A stretch of DNA of 47,319 nt from Planctomycetota bacterium (GTDB lineage Bacteria; Planctomycetota; B15-G4), in NCBI GenBank assembly GCA_029259695.1, contig JAJDEQ010000112.1, forward strand, positions 1-47,319, given 5' to 3'. Every line of letters begins with the position of its first letter. Within the stretch, counting starts at the first letter, position 1. This document shows positions 34,383-40,436 of this stretch, one piece after another. Both the position numbers and the translations under genes were made by a program. The notes under the pieces are model-generated. The model searched no databases, was not told where the DNA came from, and was given only the letters and a program-made list of their open reading frames with translations.

Positions 34383-35285
34383 TCAGGACATTCCGGGGCG
34401 GCGCACGCGTTGCAGTCCCTTGGCGCGCAGCAACTGCAGTTGCCAGCGCATGGGCACCCGGGCGTCGGGACGCGGGCTCCGAGGGGCGCGTCGGACGCGC
34501 CAGCGGGTCGTGGCCGCAGAGAGCTCCCGTGCCTCCCAGGGGGGACGGGCGATGAGCGCCAGGGCGCCGCCTTCCGCCGCCGCCAACTGCAGCCGGCGCG
34601 TCGCCACCATCGACAAGGTGCTGCCGTCGGCGACGATCGCGGCGACCCCGGGACAACGCAGCGCGCCGTCGATGGCCCACAGCCGGGCCTCGTCGTGAGC
34701 TGGGTCGAGCAGCAGCGAGCGGGAGAAGAGTTGCTCGGCGTGCCGAGCGTCCTCTCTCGCGTGCCACTCGAGGTCGAACGAACACAACGCGTCGTCGTCG
34801 CGAGTGACGGGTGCGCGTCGCGATCCGGTCATGCTCTCGCGGACGACGGCCTGGCCCATGAGCGTGCGCCCGTAGGGCCACACGCGCCTGCCGATCCAGA
34901 GCACCCAACCGGCCCCCGACGTCGAGGCGCCCATGGGTTGTCGCAGGGCCTGCTCGGCGAGGTGGGTGAGCAGCGACAGCGGTGGTGTCCAGCGGTCGAG
35001 CGTGCCCCGGCGAGCGAAGTCGCGGGATGAGCTGTGGGGGGCGCCGCCGGGTCGTGCGTGCTCCAGCCCCAGCCACTCGTGGAGCACGCCGCGGGCGAGA
35101 CCCGGCACGTCCGTGCGTTGGGGCAGGGACTCGCCTGCTGCCGGGGCGCTGATCAGGGCGTCGCAGGCGGGCCAGTCGGTGCACACGGCCCCGAAGGAGG
35201 TCGGCGCCTGTTGCCGGGAGCGGACGAGCCGCTCGAGTTCCTGGACCGCGGTGCGCGAGCGGACGGGGCTGAGGTGGGTGCTCAT
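34383..35285 (-). CDS. imuA: ImuA, RecA-like mutasome accessory protein
   Basis: RecA/SulA-related protein required with ImuB and DnaE2 for induced mutagenesis. 300 aa. N-terminal LERLVRSRQQAPTSFGAV; core strands WVLWIGRRVWPYGR, then RSLLLDPAHDEARLWAIDGALRCPGVAAIVADGS (conserved C-x2-V) and ATRRLQLAAAEGGALALIARP; C-terminal MRWQLQLLRAKGLQ. ATG 35285 lacks an SD, but TAACAT lies 6 nt upstream, so a leaderless mRNA is likely. I see no GAAC-N4-GTTC or GTTC-N7-GTTC LexA-type box nearby. Confidence 0.85.
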   Translation of the reverse strand: MSTHLSPVRSRTAVQELERLVRSRQQAPTSFGAVCTDWPACDALISAPAAGESLPQRTDVPGLARGVLHEWLGLEHARPGGAPHSSSRDFARRGTLDRWTPPLSLLTHLAEQALRQPMGASTSGAGWVLWIGRRVWPYGRTLMGQAVVRESMTGSRRAPVTRDDDALCSFDLEWHAREDARHAEQLFSRSLLLDPAHDEARLWAIDGALRCPGVAAIVADGSTLSMVATRRLQLAAAEGGALALIARPPWEARELSAATTRWRVRRAPRSPRPDARVPMRWQLQLLRAKGLQRVRRPGMS

Positions 35286-35291
35286 TCCACC

Positions 35292-35297
35292 ATGTTA
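35292..35297 (-). promoter_or_regulatory. -10 element TAACAT of the mutasome operon
   Basis: TAACAT on the minus strand (35297 to 35292), 6 nt before the imuA ATG; 4 of 6 consensus bases and TANNNT form. No clear -35 at 17 nt, which may fit an activated or damage-induced promoter. Confidence 0.4.
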
Positions 35298-35762
35298 GGT
35301 GTTTGTTTGGTGCCCCGTGGAGACCCTACATGCAGGCCCTGCCTGGGCTGCAGGCACGACATGTTGTGCATGCGCCCCTTCCAGGCTCCGATTCCACGGA
35401 AGGCCTAGCCCGGACTTCTCACCAGCTTCGTCGTGAGGGTGCGACTGGTGCTGGAGGGCAAGGAGCGGGCGCGAGGACAGCGTCTCGGCCCGGGCGTTGA
35501 TGCCGCGGAAGGCGGCCTTGGCGTCCCGGTCGCGGGGTGGCAGCAGGCCCCACGAGAGCAGGTCCAGTCGGCGCGGTGCGGGTTGGTCCGAGCGTTCCTC
35601 GGTGTCGTCGCGGGTGGCCTCGGCGCTGTCCACGGCGCGCACCACCGGCGCCCTCTGCGTCGGGGCGATGTTGTAGCGCGGGGCGATTTCCGGGACGCCG
35701 TCGAGGCCGAACAGAGCGGCGATCAGGTGCGGTTCAGACGTCAGTGCATAGCGACCACACAT
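35295..35762 (-). pseudogene. truncated SRAP (YedK/HMCES-type) gene
   Basis: SRAP proteins crosslink to abasic sites in single-stranded DNA through Cys2. The first ~97 residues are authentic: MCGRYALTS, RYNIAPTQRAPVV, RLDLLSWGLLP and GINARAETLSSRP. After that the family sequence stops: the expected RCL-x-PADGFYEW block (active-site Glu) and the IHDRMP block (active-site His) are absent, and the remaining ~58 codons are unrelated in all three frames. At 155 aa it is well short of the usual ~220. The 3' part (35300-35440) is less GC-rich than its surroundings, suggesting deletion or insertion of foreign DNA. SRAP genes commonly sit with imuB/dnaE2, so this is a damaged part of the mutasome locus. 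Confidence 0.75.
35354..35369. promoter_or_regulatory. 16-bp near-perfect palindrome upstream of imuA
   Basis: GCACGACATGTTGTGC is symmetric at 7 of 8 base pairs (the odd pair is G-T). It lies 69-84 bp upstream of the imuA start, within the SRAP remnant. Possible operator for the mutasome operon; no known regulator assigned. Confidence 0.35.
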
Positions 35763-35789
35763 GCTCTGTCCCCGGGGGTGTGCCGGCCC

Positions 35790-35814
35790 TAAGCCAGGCC
35801 CGTTGGCTTATGAT
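35790..35814 (+). promoter_or_regulatory. operator dyad overlapping a -10 element of the SRPBCC gene
   Basis: Perfect inverted repeat TAAGCCA-N7-TGGCTTA (35790-35810), whose right end overlaps TATGAT (35809-35814; 5 of 6 to consensus). The start codon at 35848 has its own SD, so a leader of ~27 nt fits. The position would let a dimeric regulator block RNA polymerase; it also lies 28 bp upstream of the divergent SRAP start. Confidence 0.55.
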
Positions 35815-35847
35815 CGAGCACGACCAGATCTCCCCGGAGCAGCGAGC

Positions 35848-36318
35848 ATGACCCCTGCGACACGCGAGCACGCCCGTGAGATCGAGCTCCCGCTCGAGCC
35901 GCAAGCGGCCTTCGAGCTGTTGATCCGTCCGAGCGCGATCCGCGCCTGGTGGTCGGCTACCCGGGTCGTGATCGTGCCGCGGCAAGGCGGCGTGTGGGCC
36001 GCCGTGTGGGGAGCGGACGAGGACGATCCGGACTTCGTGACCACCGCGAAGATCGAGGTCTTCGATCCACCGCAGCGCATGCTGCTGTGCGACTACGACT
36101 ATCTCGCGAAAACCGGGCCATTGCCCTTCGACGCCGACTTCCGCACGGAGTTCAGTGTGCGCCCTGCCGGCGAGGGGCGTTCGATCGTGCGTGTGGTCCA
36201 GGCGGGGTTCCCCGCCGGGCCCGAGGCGGACGACTTCTACGCCGGTTGCGAAGTGGGTTGGCGCGACACCCTGGCGGCGTTGCAGGCGCACGCCCAGTCG
36301 CTGGTCGGGCACGTCTAG
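35848..36318 (+). CDS. SRPBCC/AHSA1-family protein
   Basis: Member of the START-like superfamily (activator of Hsp90 ATPase homologue 1 type), which binds small hydrophobic ligands; ligand unknown. 156 aa from ATG 35848, with GGAG 9-12 nt upstream; the frame is open from 35761 but no start there has an SD. Typical features: IELPLEPQAAFELLIRPSAIRAWW at the N-terminus, strand TAKIEVFDPPQRMLL and the C-terminal helix DDFYAGCEVGWRDTLAALQAH. Expression is probably controlled through the dyad at 35790. Its TAG stop overlaps the stop of the convergent kinase gene. Confidence 0.88.
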   Translation: MTPATREHAREIELPLEPQAAFELLIRPSAIRAWWSATRVVIVPRQGGVWAAVWGADEDDPDFVTTAKIEVFDPPQRMLLCDYDYLAKTGPLPFDADFRTEFSVRPAGEGRSIVRVVQAGFPAGPEADDFYAGCEVGWRDTLAALQAHAQSLVGHV

Positions 36319-39029
36319 GGCGAACTCGCCCCGGCGGCGTCACGCGCGTCGATGTCACGCGCATCGATGCCGGCGCGTTCGAGCACGCGGGCGGCCATGC
36401 GCGTCACGCTGTCGTCGGCGCCCCGCTCACGCAGCAGTTCCGCGTGGGCGTGGCGGACCAGCTCGACGCCCTGCTGGGCACGGCCCAGGCCCACGAGCGC
36501 CATGCCGTGGTTGAAGCGCCACGCGCCGCGCTCGAACTGGGCGGCCAACTCGGGGGCGTCGGTGCGGGCCAGCAGGTCGGCGTACAGCGCGGCGGCTTCG
36601 CCCCAGCGTTCGTTGTCGACGTAGAGCACGCCCAGGACGTTCGTGGTGAGCAGCGTGCGGCGAGCATGGGGGCCGAGCGTGCGGTCGAATCCCGCGATGG
36701 CGTCGCGCAGCAGGCGCTCGGCTTCCTCGTAGCGACCGAGGCGCCCGACGGCCAGGGCGAGGTTGAGCGCCGCGATGGCCGCGGTCTTGCTCTCGTGTCC
36801 CAGTTGCGCCCGTCGGGCGTCGAGCACCTCCTGCTGGAGCACGGCCGCCTGCTCGAACGCACCCGTCTGCTGGAGCACCACGGCCAGGTTGTTGCGGGCG
36901 CCGATGGTGCGGTCGTGATCGGGGCCGTGCCGAGCGCTCGCTGCAGCCAACAACTCGCGGGCCAGTTCCTCGGCCTCGGGCAGGCGACCCTGCTGCATGT
37001 AGATCCAGGTCAGCCCGGTCCGGGCGAAGACGACCAGGGGACTGTCCTCGCCCGCCGTCTCGCTGAGGTTGGCAACGGCGCGCTGCAGTTGTGACTCGGC
37101 TTCGTCCAGGCGACCCCGCTGCATGATCGCCTGGGCGTAACGCTGCATGGCCATCTGGGTGTGGGGGTGATCGTCACCCAGGTGCAGACGGCGCAGCTCC
37201 ACGAGTTTCCCGTAGGCCGCTTCGGCAGCCGCGTGATCCTCGCGCCACCCGGCCAGTGCTCCGGCGTCGTCGACCAGCAGTTCGTCGCGCTGGGCCCGTT
37301 CGCTGCTCGTCGGGTCGCCGTTGTCGACGTGCTCACGGGCGCTGGCGAGCAGCGTCTCGGCGTCATCCAGCTCCCCACGCCGCATGGCCAGCAGGGCCCG
37401 GCAGCGCAGGAGTTCGAACCAGCGCTCGTCGTCTCGCGCCCAGTGCTCGGCGTGGCGCTGGGCGTCGTCGAGCAACTCGGCCGCGGGTGCGGCGCGCCCC
37501 ATGTCGGTCAACAGGCGGGCCAGGTCGATCTGCACGCGCGTCGTCCACGCGTGGTCGGCAGCCAGGTGGTCGCGCAGTTGTTCCCAGGCGGCCTGGAGCT
37601 GGTCCTCGCCCTCGGAGTACAGGCCCAGGGCCCAGAGCACGTGTCCCAGTTCCTCACGGATGGCCGCCTGGCGCACGGGGTCGCCGGCGAAGGCGGTGCC
37701 CACGTCCGCCGCGGCTCGCCGCATGAGGTCCACGACCCGGGTGTCGACCGGTTCGCGACCGGGGCCCACCGCCGTGAGCGTGTCGATCAGGAACTCGTTC
37801 GCCGTGCGGGCGCGCCGGGCTTCGAGCTGCGCCTCGGAGAGCGAGTGACGGGACACGATCACCGCGCCGGCCAGGGCCGCGAGCACGACGAACAACGCGG
37901 TCGCCGGCAGCCGGTGCCGTCTGAGGGTCTTGCGCAGCACGTACCAACCGCTGTCGGAGCGGGCGGCGATCGGGCGATGGGAGAGCCAGGCCAGGATGTC
38001 GGCCTGCAGGGCGTCGACGCTCTGGTAGCGGCGCTCGACGTCCTTCGAGAGCGCGCGCAAGCAGATCGTGTCGAGGTCGCCGTCGATCCCCGACGCGTGG
38101 CGACTGGGAGGCGGGGGAGCGCCTTCGGTGACGTGCCGCACCGCGTCCAGCAGCGGGCCGTCGGTGGGGTGTGGATGGCGGCCGCTCAGGACCCGGTAGA
38201 GCATCACGCCCAGGGCGTACACGTCGGTGCGGACGTCCACCCGCTCCGGTCGGCCGCTGACCTGCTCGGGGGACGCGAAGGCGAGCGTGCCCACGAACTC
38301 GCCCGAGCGCGTGGGGGTGGCCTCGGTGCCCGGCAGCGTGGGCTTGGCCAGGCCGAAGTCCAGCACGCGCGGTTCGCCGCGGGCGTCCACCAGCACGTTC
38401 TCCGGCTTGAGGTCGCGATGGATCACGCCGCGCTGGTGGGCGTGGCGGATCGCGTCGCACAGGCGCGCGAACAGGCGCAGGCGATCACGCAGTGCGGGCA
38501 GCTCGGCGGCGCACACGTCCAGCGGCCGGCCGTCCACCAGCTCCATGGCGTAGAAGCGTCCGCCGCCCGGGAGATCGCCGCGGTCGAAGATGGTGACGAT
38601 GTTCGGGTGGTCGAGGCTCGCCGAGAGATCCACTTCCCGCTCGAAGCGCAGGCGGTGTCGTGCCGAGGACTCGTGTCCGCTGAGCAGGACCTTCACGGCG
38701 ACGCGCCGGTCCGTCGACCGCTGCAGCGCGACGTAGACGATGCCCTGGCCTCCGCGCCGGAGTTCGCGCACGACGTCGTAGCCCACGGCGCGCAGGGACT
38801 CGACCAGCGGAGTGTCCGCGGCGGCTTGGCCGGCGCCGCGGCGGGCGGCGTCGCGCAACCGCGGCACCAGCTCGGCGTTGGCGCGCAGTTCGGCCAGTCG
38901 CTCCGTGCAGGCGGCGCAGCGCTCGGTGTGCGCCGTGATGGCCTGCGCTTCGGCGCCGGCGAGGGCGCCCTGGACCAGGCGGTCGAGGTCGCCGAGGGGC
39001 GGGCACGACGGGGGCGGGGGCGTGCTCAC
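36315..39029 (-). CDS. zinc-finger anti-sigma-like / Ser-Thr kinase / TPR transmembrane protein
   Basis: Signalling protein, 904 aa. GTG 39029 overlaps the stop of the sigma factor gene (GTGA). Residues 34-41 carry H-x3-C-x2-C (HTERCAAC), the zinc-binding anti-sigma signature. Residues ~84-350 are a Hanks kinase: Gly loop RRGGQGIVY, Lys113 in VAVKV, HRDLKPEN (D206), DFG (D224), activation segment ending FASPEQ. A single membrane helix spans ~374-394. Residues ~410-890 are tetratricopeptide repeats of kinesin-light-chain type (NNLAVVLQQTGAFEQAAVLQQEVLDARRAQLG). The plan suggests outside TPRs sense a partner, while the inner half controls the cognate sigma factor. Confidence 0.92.
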   Translation of the reverse strand: MSTPPPPSCPPLGDLDRLVQGALAGAEAQAITAHTERCAACTERLAELRANAELVPRLRDAARRGAGQAAADTPLVESLRAVGYDVVRELRRGGQGIVYVALQRSTDRRVAVKVLLSGHESSARHRLRFEREVDLSASLDHPNIVTIFDRGDLPGGGRFYAMELVDGRPLDVCAAELPALRDRLRLFARLCDAIRHAHQRGVIHRDLKPENVLVDARGEPRVLDFGLAKPTLPGTEATPTRSGEFVGTLAFASPEQVSGRPERVDVRTDVYALGVMLYRVLSGRHPHPTDGPLLDAVRHVTEGAPPPPSRHASGIDGDLDTICLRALSKDVERRYQSVDALQADILAWLSHRPIAARSDSGWYVLRKTLRRHRLPATALFVVLAALAGAVIVSRHSLSEAQLEARRARTANEFLIDTLTAVGPGREPVDTRVVDLMRRAAADVGTAFAGDPVRQAAIREELGHVLWALGLYSEGEDQLQAAWEQLRDHLAADHAWTTRVQIDLARLLTDMGRAAPAAELLDDAQRHAEHWARDDERWFELLRCRALLAMRRGELDDAETLLASAREHVDNGDPTSSERAQRDELLVDDAGALAGWREDHAAAEAAYGKLVELRRLHLGDDHPHTQMAMQRYAQAIMQRGRLDEAESQLQRAVANLSETAGEDSPLVVFARTGLTWIYMQQGRLPEAEELARELLAAASARHGPDHDRTIGARNNLAVVLQQTGAFEQAAVLQQEVLDARRAQLGHESKTAAIAALNLALAVGRLGRYEEAERLLRDAIAGFDRTLGPHARRTLLTTNVLGVLYVDNERWGEAAALYADLLARTDAPELAAQFERGAWRFNHGMALVGLGRAQQGVELVRHAHAELLRERGADDSVTRMAARVLERAGIDARDIDARDAAGASSP

Positions 39030-39616
39030 GCGATGCTCTCGTAGTCCGCTTGCATCTCCCGCAGGCGTTTGAGCACGCGGTGCTTGGCGATGAACACCGC
39101 GTTGCTGGTCATGCCCAGGTCGCGCGCGACGTCCTCGGCCGGGCGGTCGGCCAGGACGAAGGCCTCGAAGGCCTCCATGGTCTGGGGGCGGAACTCCCCG
39201 CGCACCCGGTCCAGGCAGCTCTCCAGCACGACCTCCTGCCACGATGTGTCCCAGGTGTGCCGCGCCGCGCCGTCGTCCGGGAGTTCGTGCAACGGCGCGG
39301 GCGTGGCGGCCTCGGGGGGACTGCGCTCCCGATCCCGGGCCGCGCGCCGGCGCCAGTCCAGCACCCGTTGACGGGCCAGCACGAACAGCCACGAACTGAG
39401 GCGCCCGCGCAGGCGGTCGTAGCGCCCGCGGCGCCAGGTGTCGACGAAACCGAGCAGCGCATCCTGGGCCACGTCCTCCGCGTCTTCCCGGGGCAGGCCC
39501 ATGCGCTGGGCGAAGCGCACGACGGGCTCGCGGAAGCGGCCCAGGAAGTCGTTCCACGCCGCGTCGTCGGCGTCGGCCAGGCGGTCGAGCAGGACGGTCG
39601 TCGTGATCCAGTTCAA
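39026..39616 (-). CDS. ECF-type RNA polymerase sigma factor
   Basis: Alternative sigma factor, 196 aa. Region 2 at ~25-90 (EDAEDVAQDALLGFVDTWRR, then LSSWLFVLARQRVLDWRRR) and region 4 at ~140-190 (ETMEAF-like start, PAEDVARDLGMTSNAVFIAKHRVLKRLREM helix-turn-helix). The linker between is unusually long and Pro/Ala-rich. The start is TTG 39616; no better start with an SD is seen. It is translationally coupled to the kinase gene, which carries an anti-sigma-like zinc motif, so the kinase protein is the obvious regulator. Target promoters are unknown. Confidence 0.9.
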   Translation of the reverse strand: MNWITTTVLLDRLADADDAAWNDFLGRFREPVVRFAQRMGLPREDAEDVAQDALLGFVDTWRRGRYDRLRGRLSSWLFVLARQRVLDWRRRAARDRERSPPEAATPAPLHELPDDGAARHTWDTSWQEVVLESCLDRVRGEFRPQTMEAFEAFVLADRPAEDVARDLGMTSNAVFIAKHRVLKRLREMQADYESIA

Positions 39617-39710
39617 GGCGGTGTGTGTCGCCGATCCGGGAAAGGACGTCGAACCGGCATGGTAACGGGTGGGCGGCGACGGGCGTCAGCAGGGCCCGGG
39701 CCAGGGAGCG

Positions 39711-39716
39711 TAGAAT
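39711..39716 (+). promoter_or_regulatory. -10 element TAGAAT for the nucleotidyltransferase-fold gene
   Basis: TAGAAT (5 of 6 to TATAAT) ends 7 nt before ATG 39724, predicting a leaderless mRNA. No SD is present. Confidence 0.45.
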
Positions 39717-39723
39717 CCCGCTC

Positions 39724-40290
39724 ATGGAGCGTGTCCGACGTCCGCCGCAACTCGCGCCACTCGTGGCGAGCCTGGCGAGCCGGGACGTCGCCTACGTGGT
39801 CACCGGCTCCGTGGCCGCGCTGTGGTACGGGGTCGATCTGACCCCCGGCGACTTCGACGTGGCGCCGGCCCTCGACCAGCCCAATCTGCTCCGGTTGGCC
39901 GCGGTGCTCGCCGACCTGCAGGCCGAGCCGGAGAGCTTCGGCCACTGGGAGACCGGCGACGACGGGGAGCGACGCTGGGTGGACCAGGAGTGCTCGCCCG
40001 AACAGGTCGCGGCCTGGAAGCCCAGCCCCGACGACCTGTCGAGCTTCGACCACCTGTTCCACACCCGTCACGGCAGCCTCGACGTGGTGCCCGAACTCAC
40101 CGGTTCCTTCGAGCTGCTCCGTCCGCGGGCCCTCGAGCGCTCGGTTCACGGGCAGCGCGTGCTCGTGGCCCACGTCGATGACTTGCTGGCGACGCTCACG
40201 CTGCCGCGCCGGCAAAAGGACATCGACCGGGTGCATCGCCTGCGGGGCATCCAGCGAAGTCTCACATGCCCTCCGAGCGCCCCGTCTTGA
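39724..40290 (+). CDS. nucleotidyltransferase-fold protein (NTP_transf/DUF6036-like)
   Basis: 188 aa. Residues ~22-50 read VAYVVTGSVAALWYGVDLTPGDFDVAP, the pattern of minimal nucleotidyltransferases (Gly-Ser, then D-x-D); here the acidic pair is in GDFDV, and a third acid may be in LDVVPEL. Such proteins include tRNA- or protein-modifying enzymes and MNT/AbiEii-type antitoxin or toxin partners. No HEPN or second toxin-antitoxin gene adjoins it, so a toxin role is not supported. It is divergent from the ECF sigma gene with 107 bp between starts. Confidence 0.65.
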   Translation: MERVRRPPQLAPLVASLASRDVAYVVTGSVAALWYGVDLTPGDFDVAPALDQPNLLRLAAVLADLQAEPESFGHWETGDDGERRWVDQECSPEQVAAWKPSPDDLSSFDHLFHTRHGSLDVVPELTGSFELLRPRALERSVHGQRVLVAHVDDLLATLTLPRRQKDIDRVHRLRGIQRSLTCPPSAPS

Positions 40291-40298
40291 GTGGGCGG

Positions 40299-40315
40299 CC
40301 GGCCGCTGCGGCCGG
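40299..40315 (+). terminator. hairpin after the nucleotidyltransferase gene
   Basis: Perfect 7-bp stem CCGGCCG / CGGCCGG with a CTG loop, 8 nt after the stop. No T-tract. The rest of the gap to 40436 shows no gene or clear promoter. Confidence 0.45.
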
Positions 40316-40436
40316 GTCCCGGGCCCGGATCCGGGGCGCGGCGCCGTCAGACGGCTAGCAAGGTGCCCACCACCCCGGCCGACATGTCATCATCGGTCTC
40401 CCCCTCACCCGCTCCCTCCCCGAGGAACGGCACGCC

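Noticed and set aside
35286..35420. LexA-type SOS box upstream of imuA
   Set aside because: Neither GAAC-N4-GTTC nor GTTC-N7-GTTC patterns are present; only the unrelated 16-bp palindrome was found.
39724..40290. Toxin-antitoxin module from the nucleotidyltransferase-fold gene
   Set aside because: There is no adjacent HEPN, AbiEi or other partner gene; the next gene is a protease operon.
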